Positions 42,976 through 57,600 of a stretch of 64,000 nucleotides of DNA are shown here, piece by piece. The notes beneath the pieces are model-generated. The model saw only the letters and a list, made by a program, of their open reading frames with translations, did not search any database and was not told the origin of the DNA. Position numbers and translations under genes: made by a program. Positions within the stretch are counted from its first letter, which is position 1, and every line of letters starts with the position of its first letter. The DNA is from Lamellibrachia satsuma (lineage: Eukaryota > Annelida > Polychaeta > Sabellida > Siboglinidae), in the NCBI GenBank assembly GCA_033239005.1, contig BSQZ01000060.1, positions 2,013,501 to 2,077,500 of the forward strand, in the 5' to 3' direction.

Positions 42976-43509
42976 TTTGAATCTGCCAAATTGACATATT
43001 GAATGTTCCAACCTTGCTGGCTGATCACTTCTTGGCAATAAATAATAAATCGCCTAAATTACATATTTTTTGCACTGCATTCATATGAAACAATTCCGGA
43101 ACCGTAACTGTGGTCTAACCTCTACTGTTCTAGCTGCCACTTGTCCTGGTGCCCCAACTTACCCCTACAGTTCCCACCTTCCTTGGTGTTCCCACTGAGT
43201 CCCACTTATCTTGGTCTCCCACATGTTCTTGGTGGGTTGATATATGTCTTGCAGGCAGCCAGAGTGTGATGTCTCAATCAATTATCTCACTCCCAAGTCT
43301 CTACTACATTTTCAGTTAAGTCCCACTTTGATCAGTTCTCCCGGCCTAAGTCTGCTTACAAGGCCATCCTGTTTCAGTGAAAATACACCCTCTTGGCTTC
43401 CTTTGGACAGCCCACTTGTCCTGTATGGAGACACTGAGTTTTTACTTTTCGTAGTTCTGCACATTATAGTTACCTTACCAAGACCTACAGTCCACATCAG
43501 GTACATAAA

Positions 43510-43842
43510 CGATATTTGAACTATGAAGCGTACATGCCCTAATTAGCGTACATGCCCTAATTAGCGTACAACCACATTTTTAATTAGCAGGATGCATAAT
43601 TAATGTAATTTGACTAGTGTAGAACAATCTAAAAGTGTCGCCATCTGGTTTTACACAACTGATACCACGTTTCAGTTGTTCTACACTAGTCACCAAATGA
43701 CACCACTAGTGTTAAACAGTTACCTTATTGTCCAGAGAAACAAATGTTGGTGTACGCTTATAACAACAGATTCTTTGACATTTTTCCGTGGCCCAATTTT
43801 TTTTCGAGCCTTCTGTAAGGTTTTATGTTGAATACGGTATGT
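43510..43842 (+). mobile_element. palindromic-core MITE, full-length reference copy
   Basis: About 333 bp. Weak left terminal repeat (GATATTTGAACTATGAAGCG), duplicated AGCGTACATGCCCTAATT, and a hairpin with perfect 16-bp arms: GACTAGTGTAGAACAA (43612-43627) and its complement (43676-43691). Then CACCACTAGTGTTAAACAGT, TTGGTGTACGCTTATAACAA and a right terminus TTGAATACGGTA. Its uninterrupted middle shows where the Penelope-like element entered the copy at 1.7-4.9 kb. Confidence 0.8.
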
Positions 43843-43849
43843 GCTGCCT

Positions 43850-44825
43850 TTTGGAGAATAATTGGGCCATTTGGAAGTGAGTAAATATTTATTCTGATTT
43901 ATTCTGTGCAACCATCCTAAAGTGATGCAGGTTCACCACGAGGTGGTTTTGAACAGTCGTAGTTCCAACTATGTCTCGCAGGTCTGTCATCAGCGAAAGA
44001 CCATGCAGTTGTGAAGATTGTACATATTTTCTTTGCATCTTTGTTTAGTAGTATGTCGATTTAAGTGCTTGCCATTCCAGATTAATTGTTAACTGTTTTA
44101 ATAAATTATTAATTTATTTTTAATAACTTTGTTAACTTGAACTTTATAAACTCGAGTACCCATCATGACTTAACGGTGCCACCAGCTTCTGCATTGTTGC
44201 AATGCTAAATTATATGACACAACTTCAACTGGTTCTACTCGAAACCTGACATAACTGGAACCTAACTGGGTGATCCTACTGTGGAATTAGCTGATTGACC
44301 TTATTTAACTCAAAGCAGAAGTGTAATGCACAATTTGGCGGAGCCTTAGGGGTAAGTCTTGTCATCACAAGGAATCACTGTTCGCACATTTTTACATTTT
44401 ATGATAAACAGTGCATGAAATGATAAAATGCGTTGCTATTGCTTCTTGCCACACTAATTTACTCTACAATATGACCAAAGAGTAATTTCACTAAACTGAG
44501 TTAACAGGTATGGTGGGTGTCAGTCAGATTTTTGTGAAAAATTATACCTACGTTGAATGACTTTCATGTAAATATGTGTCCTCTGCTGTGTTATTCGACC
44601 AAATATCGCATTTGAAAATGCAACACCTTGAGAGCGCTTCAAAATTATGTATATTTGTGCGATAATCATGTTACTCACAATCGCATTTTTCTTGGACGCT
44701 TTATGCCATAATCTGATAATTGTATAGCCAAGATAATCGTCACTTAAACAATCATGTTACATAAATTTAATTGCATAATACTCATCATGGCAACCACCCA
44801 GTACGCTGCTGTGTAAACATGACTT
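43850..44825. other. no supported feature
   Basis: AT-rich, no coding or repeat structure recognised. Confidence 0.4.
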
Positions 44826-44832
44826 CACTAGA

Positions 44833-45193
44833 ACACATAGATAACCTAACCATAACACGTAGATAACCTAATCGTAACAGATAACCTAACCGTAACATGT
44901 AAATAACCTAACCCTAACACATAAATAACCTAACCCTAACCTGTAGATAACCTTACTCTAACACATAGATAACCTTACCCTAACACGTAGATAACATAAC
45001 CCTAACACGTAGATAACCTTACCCTAACACGTAGATAACATAACCCTAATGCTTAGATAACATAACCCTAACATGTATATAACATAATCCTAACACATAG
45101 ATAACATAACCCTAATGCGTAGATAACATAACCCTAACACATAGATAACATAACCCTAACACGTAGATAACCTAACCCTAACACGTAGATAAC
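44833..45193. repeat. 22-bp telomere-like minisatellite, about 16 copies
   Basis: Unit CACGTAGATAACCTAACCCT plus AA. Each unit carries a CCTAACCCTAA-like core, the metazoan telomere repeat motif, or its ATAACCCTAA variant. Copies vary at CATAG/CGTAG and ACCTAA/ACATAA. Confidence 0.88.
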
Positions 45194-45638
45194 TAAGTAT
45201 TTTCCTGCTCGAACTTTTAATTATTATGAAGTAGTACTGTATATCAATCAATCCAGGGACCCATCTGCCCATCTTGAAGGCGGTCAAATGTCTGACGATG
45301 ACGGGTAAAATAAAAATAAAAGACAGGGTTTACTTTTTACAAGATGAGATTTCTTCACAATAAAATTGTTTGAACTGTGTTTAACCTTTTAATCTTGACA
45401 TCGTTGGAAAATGATGAAATTGTGGCTGATCTCTATTTATTGTAATCGTGTACCTCATTGATTGGGAAACGCGTTTCTTTGGCCTTTCTCAGTGCCTATC
45501 CATTGGCGCTCTCATTTGAAGAAACAATCCTGTGACCCAGATGTCGTGGGGCAAGTTCAAAATGGCACTTGCCAAGCGAGAGTGAGTGAAAAGATGCGAT
45601 ATGTCAAAGTTCACAACAATTGATACCTTTACGTAAAC

Positions 45639-45851
45639 GTGAATAAAAGCAACGTTCCTGCGATTGTTCCTGAACAGTCCGAGTCAGCATCCTTTGTTAT
45701 GTTGGTGGAGATCCATAATGTTGATGCGCCTGTCGCTAGTAACCAAGATGCTACTGTATTGTCGCCCACCGCTGGCACTCTGCAGTGGCCAAGCGTGATT
45801 GTGATTGACTTTGAAATTGAGTCTGATTCGGGCTCCGATTCACATACATAA
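45639..45851 (+). CDS. small acidic open frame, unrecognised
   Basis: A 70-codon frame reading MNKSNVPAIVPEQSESASFV and ending IDFEIESDSGSDSHT. Composition is somewhat protein-like with an acidic/serine end, but there is no domain, no neighbouring exon and no clear promoter. Chance or a transposon scrap is at least as likely as a gene. Confidence 0.15.
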   Translation: MNKSNVPAIVPEQSESASFVMLVEIHNVDAPVASNQDATVLSPTAGTLQWPSVIVIDFEIESDSGSDSHT

Positions 45852-46309
45852 TCGGCATGTAGGCCCTACTATTGGCAGCAGTTTCCCGGTTGCTGAAAGA
45901 AAACTCAAACAGCAAGCAAACCACAAATGATTAGGCTGTGCTCAGTCTAGTAAATTCATATTATTTTTTGTCCAGTAGGCAATACTGAATCTGGATGATT
46001 GCTGTTTTCTCAAAGAATGTAATGTTTCAATGTATTACTTTCAAAATAAGTTGTTTTACTGAGTGCTATATCTTCTATTTTTATTTGTTGTATTGCTTTA
46101 CTTTTAGTGTCAAACATTTGATTTTGAGTGTGATTGTAATCATATCTGTTCATAGTAGACATATTTGCATGCAGTACTTAGTCTTAACTTTTAAGATGCT
46201 TCCAACATTACTCCCATGTGTATATATTTACAATTTCAAGTTACTTTTTCACGAACCTTCATGTGTTGGTTCTTCTTCTATTATTATTAATAATGCTAAC
46301 TTCGCTGCA

Positions 46310-46520
46310 CAGCTAGTAAGACTCAATTGGGCCAATAATGGCTAAACTGGACTTGGCCTGCCATTGAAAAAACTTAATTCGGCCAATAATGGCTGTCATT
46401 TCACATCTGCTTAACTTGCATTGGATTACCACTGAAAAAACCAAATGGCTGTCATTCTGTCATTCAACCAGTATTGGCTTGCTAGTAAAAAAAATCGGGC
46501 GTATAATGGCTGTCGTAGAT
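46310..46520. repeat. degenerate 60-70-bp tandem repeat
   Basis: Three or four decayed units sharing TTGGCCTGC/TTGGCTTGC, a short A run and GGCCAATAATGGCTGTCATT. Confidence 0.6.
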
Positions 46521-46619
46521 GCAAACGGCTTCCACGGAATCAGTTTGCGCACGTAAGGTGAGACCTTTTAGAATGTTCAAGGCTGGGAAAATTTTATTTG
46601 TGGCTAAGGGCCTGTTTCT

Positions 46620-46740
46620 TCATGGTATCTATGCCAGGGGAAGTAGAAGATCCCACACGATGGGGTAAGTGTGTAACATGCTGTGGACTCCATCTCTCAC
46701 GAGTCACTGCAGAAGCGTCCGTGACACTGCTCAATCAATT
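46620..46740 (+). mobile_element. SINE 3' part, first family
   Basis: TCATGGTATCTATGCCAGGG, GAAGTAGAAGATCCCACACG, GGGGTAAGTGTGTAACATG and CTGTGGACTCCATCTCTCAC. Head region missing. Confidence 0.65.
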
Positions 46741-46839
46741 CTACTAACTATCTCGCAAGAGGATACGATTGAAAGAGTATTTTGTGATGATTCGTGTCCT
46801 GCGGCATTTCAATCAACACTTCTACTTCAGTAATTGGCA

Positions 46840-47115
46840 GAATCCCTGTGTCAGGTTTTTGACGCCACTGGTAGTATAGAGATAGAGATCAACAGCTATG
46901 TGAGTCCACGACAGGTGTTTTCCTTATTGGGATATTTTAAACCCCCTTGCGTATTTATCAGGAAGAAAAATAAACAGCTTTTTTGTTTCTCTTCCAAAAG
47001 ACATGGGCACTGTGGGGTGAACAAAAAAGTTTTGAAATGGCAGCCGGTGGTTTTGATAGTAAGTCCCCTTGGCCGAAAGTCCGATGGTCTACCGCACGCC
47101 CACGATGCCCAACTG
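46840..47115 (-). mobile_element. tRNA-derived SINE, first family
   Basis: Minus strand: GGGCATCGTGGGCGTGCGGT and AGACCATCGGACTTTCGGCC form the tRNA-like head, followed by ATCAAAACCACCGGCTGCCA, CAGTGCCCATGTCTTTTGGA and GAGACAAAAAAGCTG. Its B box is degenerate. It lies tail to tail with the SINE fragment at 46.62-46.74 kb. Confidence 0.68.
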
Positions 47116-47199
47116 TGTCTTCCTCCTCATAATTGTAACACCTCCACTAACCAGGTTGTGGCCATTCGTCTGACAGTGTGTTGCTAACTGACAGGTGGA

Positions 47200-47630
47200 T
47201 TGAGTCATTTCATTCCCGTATTGCTTTTCGCCTCAGACTTGGCTTAATCCTATAGCCTACTAGGGGTCAGTCTATTGATTATTGTGAACAATCAGTCAGT
47301 ACTTATACTACGCAGACGGTCGATTACAATGACCACACAGTTTACGGGAATCACTTTGATGGTAGCTATGTAAGTCGCCTGCTTGAGGACTCGTGAATTC
47401 AGTTCAGTGGTAAGTTATGATTGTTGCATGATTGAACTGGATGTTGGAGAATGTTGGTAATTGTCTGGAGTTGTCATTGAAAGAAGTCTACTGCTGGATG
47501 GACAGATGGACGTAGGTTATGCATACACATGTTGTTTTCTACATATTGTATGTAGTTAATTATACAGATGTGTATACTGATGGATAGAGACAAGGATTTA
47601 ATAAAAAAACTATTTTTTTTCATCTGTGGC
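47200..47630. other. no supported feature
   Basis: No recognisable repeat or coding content. Confidence 0.4.
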
Positions 47631-47639
47631 ACCTATATC

Positions 47640-48600
47640 ATCAGGAACCTCAGCTCAGAGACGCAACAAAACAGAATCGTTAAGCGTTTTTGGAAGGTAG
47701 CTATAGTTTCAGATGTTTTCGAAGTGATGGGGAGTTGATTCCAGACTCTAAGTGCAGCGACAGAGAAAGCATGTTTGCCCAACTTAAGTTTAATAAGTTG
47801 TTGTGAAATGGATGATCTGAGTGAGCTGTTTAGGGATATTTGACAGATACAGGACTGAAGACACCAACCATGTAGGGTGGCTGTTGTGGTGATAGAGCAA
47901 ATATATAAAAGTGGACAGTTTAAAATTAATTTGATAAGTTACAGGAAGACAGTGTAACTGTTTAAGTAGCAGTAGTGATGGTGAAACACGAGAATACTCA
48001 TTGGAATTTAGCTAGTGAATTACAATAGTTAAGGTGGCTACTAATTAGTGCTGTTGATATTCGACGGAGATCATGTATACGGTAGAAACAGGATTTGCAT
48101 ATTTGAGAAATATGCTGACAAAAGTTGAAGTCGCTTACAAAGCCAACACCTAGATTACTAATGGTATCTGATGGGGATATATCACTGCCAAGCAGTTTAA
48201 CTGGAAAATGACTGATAACCCTATTTCGTTGTTGTTTAGTGCCAATAATAATAAGGTCTGTTTTATCTGGATTAAGCTTTAGCTTACTTGATTCGATCCA
48301 AAACAAGATGTCAGTGAGACAATCACTTAAAATAAAAAAGATTCTTGTGCATTTGATTGTGACGATGATATGTAAACCTGTGTGTCATCAGCATACTGGT
48401 GATTATGATTAGTAATGACTTGACTGAAAGATGTAGTGTATAAGCTAAACAGAACAGGACCAAGGACGGACCCTTGCGGGACTCCGAATGGAAGGTGTTG
48501 TGGGCAAGATAGTGTGCCAGATATGTTAATGCTTTGGTGTCTGTCTAAAAAACATGATTTGTTTTTTGTGCATGGGTTTCTCCACTAATGGTGGCTCTCA
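47640..48600 (-). pseudogene. LINE reverse transcriptase, YADD to C-terminus
   Basis: Minus strand: SCFLDRHQSI, LPFGVPQGSVLGPVLFSLYT (motif B), HNHQYADDTQVYIS (motif C YADD), then a frameshift, DCLTDILFWIESSKLKLNPD, KTDLIIIGTK, and ISNLGVGFVSDFNF with ISSHLNYCNSL (48306-47998). Further on: SPSLLLLKQLHCLPVTYQIN, then QQLIKLKLGKHAFSVAALRV with WNQLPIT and FQKRLTI. This is the palm-to-thumb-to-tail order of a CR1/L2-clade non-LTR retrotransposon. Catalytic YADD is present, but at least three frameshifts and the missing 5' half make it dead. Confidence 0.9.
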
Positions 48601-48995
48601 TGCTAGCAACATGTTATGTCTTAATGGAAGTCTCCTTGACCATTTATTTAAGTTATTTATAATTTCTATGCATACAATTACTTAGTTAAAAATAAAATGA
48701 GTTAGGATCAAGTTGGAGGCTGGGCGATGTCAGAACCATTGATGGTTTTATTGCTGAGATTTTGTTTGCACTGTGCTGACTTTTGCCAACAGTCTTTTTA
48801 TTATTACCTGTAAGAAAAGTGTTTATGGGTTGTGCAAATTATGCACTTGCAGATAGCAGGTGAAACTAAATGTCCAGCGACATCCTAATTATGTATCTAA
48901 GTAGGCATTGGTAGGTGTCTTCCTTAATTTGCTCATTAGGTTGAGTGCATGGACAATTATAGGTGCACTATAAAAAACACAGAAAACATAATTTA
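48601..48995. other. no supported feature
   Basis: Non-coding; upstream continuation of the LINE is not recognisable beyond about 48600. Confidence 0.4.
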
Positions 48996-48997
48996 GC

Positions 48998-49220
48998 AGC
49001 TGATGACATTGTCAGGTACAACAGCTGATGACATTGTCACATACAACAGTTGATCACATTGTCACATACGACTGTTGGTAACATTGTCACGTACAACAGT
49101 TGATCACATTGTCAAATACAACTACTGATCAAATTGCCACATACAACAGATCGCATTATCATGTACAACAGCTGATCATATTGTCATGTACAACAGTTGA
49201 TCACATTGTCACAAACAGTG
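48998..49220. repeat. 25-bp minisatellite, about nine diverged copies
   Basis: Unit CAGTTGATCACATTGTCACA plus TACAA, with frequent substitutions and some shortened units. Confidence 0.88.
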
Positions 49221-50280
49221 TCACAATCTTTACTGCGTGCCATTACTGAACATAAACGTATGAGTTAGTTGGAAATGCGAGCTATCTTTGCAGCTACATC
49301 CGTCTCTGATGTAGGCCTTCATTACAAGATTCTTGACTGACAGTTGATGGTTTTTAAACATGCTCGCAGTCTAGCCTGTGATGCAGAGAAGAATCTCCAC
49401 CGATATTCCAGATGTCACACAGCAGTATCCACAAAGCCTAACATATCCGCTTCATAAGCCTGTCGATGAAAGGTTCGGCTGAACTGAATTATATCATAAG
49501 TATCAGGTGAAGTCTCCTATCTACTGAATCATTCACATGAAATGTGATTATCCAACAAGTGAATCAATGTGTTGGAGAAGTTATTGTTTGTCTGCCTCAT
49601 GGGGTGAGATTGAATGCCGTTAGGTAAACATATTTGTAATATATCCGTCTTGCTTGGTGACCAAGAAAAGAAATCCAAGAATATTTTTTCTTTTGCATTA
49701 CATTTTTTTTACCTTATTTATATTTTGGCAGATTACTGCATTGATGCCATTTGTACAGAAATTCAATACGTTTGTGAAACATCAAATGTTTCTAATTGAA
49801 GGCATCACCAAACAACAACACCATCTTTTTCAGTACCATCAGCAACATCAACGATTAAATAAATAAATTTAATAAATAATAATTTTATTATGTTTTCTAT
49901 CCTATAATGTAGTTTGTGGCTCTGCCTTTCTGTTGCCTCATATCTCTCATTTTCACACGTATGGGGCTGAAATTTTGTAACGTGCCCAGGGGGCCATGAG
50001 GATGGTTCATACATAAAAAAAATTACTCGGGGGGGGTGGGCATATTACTACCTGTGTGGACATTCGACGTAGATTACATAATTCGGCAAATAGAATTTGT
50101 AGTTACATACAATTATATAGCAACGTGATGTGTGTTTTCTGTGATTGTTCCAAGTTATGTGATCTGCATCAAACACTCACATAAGTTCCTTCAGATGGTA
50201 CGAATGCTTCATGAAACTGCAAGTTGTACATGATTTTGGGGGCATGAAGTTGTCATTACCATTGGCATTGCACTACCAAA
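49221..50280. other. no supported gene
   Basis: AT-rich sequence with short frames only. Confidence 0.4.
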
Positions 50281-50283
50281 CTT

Positions 50284-50545
50284 GACTGGGTGGTGTAAGG
50301 AGTGGCTGGGTGGTGCAAGGAGTGGCTGGGTGGTGCAAGGAGTGACTGGGTGGTGCAAGGAGTGACTGGGTGGTGCAAGGAGTGGCTGGGTGGTGCAAGG
50401 AGTGGCTGGGTGTTGCAAGGAGTGACTGGGTGGTGCAAGGAGTGACTGGGTGGTGCAAGGAGTGACTGGGTGGTGCAAGGAGTGGCTGGGTGGTGCAAGG
50501 AGTGGCTGGGTGGTGCAAGGAGTGACTGGCTGGTGCAAGGAGTCA
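50284..50545. repeat. 20-bp minisatellite, 13 copies
   Basis: Unit GACTGGGTGGTGCAAGGAGT with an A/G variant (GTGACTGG or GTGGCTGG) arranged in pairs or triplets. Minus-strand frames are repeat translations. Confidence 0.95.
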
Positions 50546-50549
50546 TAGG

Positions 50550-51230
50550 CTCTTGCAGTGGCTGTCTTTCCTCCTGTGCAGCACCGGACAATTCTGCCAG
50601 TTTATAATAATATAAATATCCCAGAGCTGTTATTTATGTTGTTTTAAGCTGGCTTGATTTCCCAAGATACATTTTACACGTCGAATTATGTCCTCCATAT
50701 CACTGCTAACAGGAACGATTTTAAAAATTATAAATTTACGATACATAGATCGTTGTATGTAACACTGGGTGCCACTTCTGATTCAACCAAGTATTTTAGC
50801 TGCTTGATCAACAGGTGGCAGCACTTAAATCCATTTTTTTTAATTTGCAATGTATTCAGGGTGTTTTTACTATTTAAAATGGCATGGGTTTGGTGTATGG
50901 CACTTGCTTCATTAAGTAATTGCACTGGAGTTGTCTAACAAATAAAACAAATTACTTCTGATAAAATACGTCGTACATAAAAATGATGTAGTATATTGAA
51001 ATATTTATATTTCAGCTCGGTCTCAAGTGAATTCTTGGGCTAACATGGGAGTGAAAATTGCTGTGCAAAATCATTTCATTTTAATTCAGTTTGCAGTCCA
51101 AAGAAACAAGGACAACATTTCAACTAGGATGACGATATGTATAAAATAATTATTGATCTCTGTGGTTTTGCAGTAAAACAGTTGATAAATATATAAATCT
51201 AGGCACCACTACAGGCACTTGGCAGACAAA
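50550..51230. other. no supported feature
   Basis: No recognisable coding or repeat content. Confidence 0.4.
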
Positions 51231-51234
51231 ACAC

Positions 51235-51567
51235 GTGACATGTTACAAAAAATCGAATCCGTTGGATGTCAACTTTAATTGCCTATCTGTTGTGAAGTGT
51301 CACGATGCATCCTTGTGGATCTGTGTAGACCAAGTAATTCAGATAACTGATGAGGGTTGTGTATTTACTGCAATCTGGTCTGCTCCTCGCTCTCTTCATG
51401 TTGTGCAGCATGCATCTTTTTGTCAGTACGCTGATCTGTCTCCTCCTGTCCAGAAGCTTCTAGAAACAGATCCAAACAGCGGTAAGCATTCGGCTTGGGT
51501 TGCAGAGTATTGGGACTTTATACATAACACTGGCTTTGTGGTGACGATCTATAGTATCAGCAGTTGA
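51235..51567 (+). CDS. 110-codon open frame, unrecognised
   Basis: The frame includes DVNFNCLSVVKCHDASLWIC, then ITDEGCVFTAIWSAPRSLHV and PVQKLLETDPNSGKHSAWVA, ending in TGA at 51565. Residue composition and near-uniform hydrophobic spacing look more like protein than chance. It may be an exon or a relic of a mobile-element ORF. No splice partner, domain or regulatory signal was identified. Confidence 0.3.
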   Translation: MTCYKKSNPLDVNFNCLSVVKCHDASLWICVDQVIQITDEGCVFTAIWSAPRSLHVVQHASFCQYADLSPPVQKLLETDPNSGKHSAWVAEYWDFIHNTGFVVTIYSISS

Positions 51568-51569
51568 CT

Positions 51570-52985
51570 TACTGGTAGGCATGGTGACAATTTAAAGACC
51601 GTTTTATTTTCTTGTTTAATAATAGTTTTCCAGGAAACTAAAAAAAATACATTCAGGTATAGAAAATGTTCATACCTGCCAAATACTTGGTATCATTTGC
51701 TAGTTCTTGAGGTTGCATATGTTAACTAAAAACAACTATCTTAGCTGCATTTTTCTAGTGAAGAGACAGTTTAATGCAGAGAAGTTTGATCTTTGCAAGA
51801 AGTAAACTAAAGTGACACAAGAATTACGTGTCACATGGTCTCCTCCAACATCTTGTATGCTAAATTGATGATGGTAATATTTGCCTTGGCTGCTTTATTA
51901 ATGTTGTATAGGGTCGGGCAAACATTTTATTAACACTGCCATTTTTTTTTACCAAATACAACTTTTTTTTATTTGTTGGTAGAATCTCACAAATATCCAA
52001 GGCCAATAACACATACAGTAAGTATACAACATATAAGAGGGATCTGAATGATACCTCCAGAGATATTATATTTTGAAAATGTGGAAATTTGGCACAAGTT
52101 GGGAGACAGGCAAGATATAAAAAAATTATCACAGCTAGATGACAGCAAGGTCAAAGGGTATGCTAAATGCATATTGGCAGGTGAATTTTCCTTTGTTCAG
52201 GTTTGTGTTTGGCACTGATTGGTAGAATCATCATTTCTTTTTAACATAAACTTATTCTGAATGGATAGGACAAACACTGACTGAGCGCAATATATATGAA
52301 TGGTCTATGAGTGAATTTATGATCTGACCAAAAGCGCTTCGAGCCTGTGACCGCAAAGCTGGCAATATGTCATTATCATGAGTTGATCATGTATTCATAG
52401 GCTTTGTTGAAAGCCTGCTGATCTCGTAATTTTTGAGTTATCACAGAAATATTTTACACATGAACAGACAACTACATACTAGTACTAGGGCGAATGACCC
52501 TGCCTACGTGGATGCAAGTTGAAAGGCTGCACAATTTTTTGTTTCAAGGGTCGGCACTGTCACAAATCAAATGTCATCTTCATCAAATTTTCATTTGTTG
52601 AGATTCATAGGTGGGAGGAATCATCATTTTTCTTTAGCATAAACTTTATTCTGATCGAATAGCCTGCCTGGTTTTTGCATAAATGTTCGATCTGACCAAA
52701 GCATGTAGTGAGCCGCTTGTCTGTGTAACAGCATAGTATTCAGGGGGTCAGATCTAGTTTTATGGTGTAAATAGACATGGAGTGCTGTAAAAGGTTTGCC
52801 TCAAGAAGTCATATCTTTATATATCTAGGACCACAACCTTGGTGGACAACCTTGTAAGCAAGCTACTGGAAATGCGTAAACAGCTCTTAAGCAACATGAC
52901 CCTGCACGTGAATAGGTGTTTTTCTCAGCTATCACAAACTATGGTATTTCTACTTCCCATGAAGACCTAGGTTAGTTCATGCAAC
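51570..52985. other. no supported feature
   Basis: A weak internal duplication is visible: GATTGGTAGAATCATCATTT with CTTTTTAACATAAACTTATTC (about 52218-52257) and GTGGGAGGAATCATCATTTTTC with TTTAGCATAAACTTTATTC (about 52611-52653), each followed by CTGACCAAA within about 90 bp. This may be two copies of an unknown relic. No coding. Confidence 0.35.
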
Positions 52986-54536
<1,551 letters not shown>

Positions 54537-54667
54537 AATTAAGTCACTGGAACTAATGCAACCAAATTGAGCCGAATAAGGTAAGTTTACGTGACCAGAT
54601 ATAAAATATTGGTTCAAAATGGATTAGAATTGTGCCTTTATTTAGGAATTGGCAAATATGATTCATG

Positions 54668-57600
54668 TATGTTTGTTAAATTAAGGTGTGCCACTGCTGT
54701 TACATTGGTTTATGTTTTGTTAAATTGAGGTGTTCCACTGCTGTTACATTGGTTTATGTTTTGTTAAATTGAGGTGTCCCACTGCTGTTACATTGGTTTA
54801 TGTTTTGTTAAATTGAGGTGTCCCACTGCTGTTACATTGTTTTATGTTTTGTTAAATTGAGGTGTTCCACTGCTGTTACATTGGTTTATGTTTGTTAAAT
54901 TGAGGTGTCCCACTGCTGTTACATTGGTTTATGTTTTGTTAAATTGAGGTGTTCCACTGCTGTTACATTAGTTTGTTTTGTTAAATTGAGGTGTTCCACT
55001 GCTGTTACATTAGTTTATGTTTGTTAAATTGAGGTGTCCCACTGCTGTTACATTGTTTTATGTTTTGTTAAATTGAGGTGTTCCACTGCTGTTACATTAG
55101 TTTATGTTTTGTTAAATTGAGGTGTTCCACTGCTGTTACATTAGTTTATGTTTGTTAAATTGAGGTGTCCCACTGCTGTTACATTGGTTTATGTTTTGTT
55201 AAATTGAGGTGTCCCACTGCTGTTACATTGTTTTATGTTTTGTTAAATTGAGGTGTCCCACTGCTGTTACATTGGTTTATGTTTTGTTAAATTGAGGTGT
55301 CCCACTGCTGTTACATTGGTTTATGTTTTGTTAAATTGAGGTGTTCCACTGCTGTTACATTAGTTTATGTTTTGTTAAATTGAGGTGTTCCACTGCTGTT
55401 ACATTGGTTTATGTTTTGTTAAATTGAGGTGTCCCACTGCTGTTACATTGGTTTATGTTTTGTTAAATTGAGGTGACCCACTGCTGTTACATTGGTTTAT
55501 GTTTTGTTAAATTGAGGTGTTCCACTGCTGTTACATTGGTTTATGTTTTGTTAAATTGAGGTGTCCCACTGCTGTTACATTAGTTTATGTTTGTTAAATT
55601 GAGGTGTCCCACTGCTGTTCCAATGGTTTATGTTTTGTTAAATTGAGGTGTCCCACTGCTGTTACATTAGTTTATGTTTGTTAAATTGAGGTGTTCCACT
55701 GCTGTTACATTGGTTTGTTTTGTTAAATTGAGGTGTTCCACTGCTGTTACATTGGTTTATGTTTTGTTAAATTGAGGTGTTCCACTGCTGTTACATTGGT
55801 TTATGTTTTGTTAAATTGAGGTGTCCCACTGCTGTTACATTGGTTTATGTTTTGTTAAATTGAGGTGACCCACTGCTGTTACATTGGTTTATGTTTTGTT
55901 AAATTGAGGTGTTCCACTGCTGTTACATTGTTTTATGTTTTGTTAAATTGAGGTGTCCCACTGCTGTTACATTAGTTTATGTTTTGTTAAATTGAGGTGT
56001 TCCACTGCTGTTACATTAGTTTATGTTTGTTAAATTGAGGTGTCCCACTGCTGTTACATTGGTTTATGTTTTGTTAAATTGAGGTGTCCCACTGCTGTTA
56101 CATTGTTTTATGTTTTGTTAAATTGAGGTGTCCCACTGCTGTTACATTGGTTTATGTTTTGTTAAATTGAGGTGTCCCACTGCTGTTACATTGGTTTATG
56201 TTTTGTTAAATTGAGGTGTTCCACTGCTGTTACATTAGTTTATGTTTTGTTAAATTGAGGTGTTCCACTGCTGTTACATTGGTTTATGTTTTGTTAAATT
56301 GAGGTGACCCACTGCTGTTACATTGGTTTATGTTTTGTTAAATTGAGGTGTCCCACTGCTGTTACATTGGTTTATGTTTTGTTAAATTGAGGTGTCCCAC
56401 TGCTGTTACATTAGTTTATGTTTGTTAAATTGAGGTGTCCCACTGCTGTTCCAATGGTTTATGTTTTGTTAAATTGAGGTGTCCCACTGCTGTTACATTA
56501 GTTTATGTTTGTTAAATTGAGGTGTTCCACTGCTGTTACATTGGTTTGTTTTGTTAAATTGAGGTGTTCCACTGCTGTTACATTGGTTTATGTTTTGTTA
56601 AATTGAGGTGTTCCACTGCTGTTACATTGGTTTATGTTTTGTTAAATTGAGGTGTCCCACTGCTGTTACATTGGTTTATGTTTTGTTAAATTGAGGTGAC
56701 CCACTGCTGTTACATTGGTTTATGTTTTGTTAAATTGAGGTGTTCCACTGCTGTTACATTGGTTTATGTTTTGTTAAATTGAGGTGTCCCACTGCTGGTA
56801 CATTAGTTTATGTTTGTTAAATTGAGGTGTCCCACTGCTGTTCCAATGGTTTATGTTTTGTTAAATTGAGGTGTCCCACTGCTGTTACATTAGTTTATGT
56901 TTGTTAAATTGAGGTGTTCCACTGCTGTTACATTGGTTTGTTTTGTTAAATTGAGGTGTCCCACTGCTGTTACATTAGTTTATGTTTGTTAAATTGAGGT
57001 GTCCCACTGCTGTTACATTGTTTTATGTTTTGTTAAATTGAGGTGTTCCACTGCTGTTACATTAGTTTATGTTTGTTAAATTGAGGTGTTCCACTGCTGT
57101 TACATTGTTTTATGTTTTGTTAAATTGAGGTGTTCCACTGCTGTTACATTGGTTTATGTTTTGTTAAATTGAGGTGTTCCACTGCTGTTACATTGTTTTA
57201 TGTTTTGTTAAATTGAGGTGTCCCACTGCTGTTACATTAGTTTATGTTTTGTTAAATTGAGGTGTTCCACTGCTGTTACATTAGTTTATGTTTGTTAAAT
57301 TGAGGTGTCCCACTGCTGTTACATTGGTTTATGTTTTGTTAAATTGAGGTGTCCCACTGCTGTTACATTGTTTTATGTTTTGTTAAATTGAGGTGTCCCA
57401 CTGCTGTTACATTGGTTTATGTTTTGTTAAATTGAGGTGTCCCACTGCTGTTACATTGTTTTATGTTTTGTTAAATTGAGGTGTCCCATTGCTGTTACAT
57501 TGGTTTAAGTTTTGTTAAATTGAGGTGACCCACTGCTGTTACATTGGTTTATGTTTTGTTAAATTGAGGTGTTCCACTGCTGTTACATTGGTTTATGTTT

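Noticed and set aside
43244..43519. 91-codon plus-strand frame as a gene
   Set aside because: Low-complexity, overlapped by a minus-strand frame of similar length, no domain or splice evidence.
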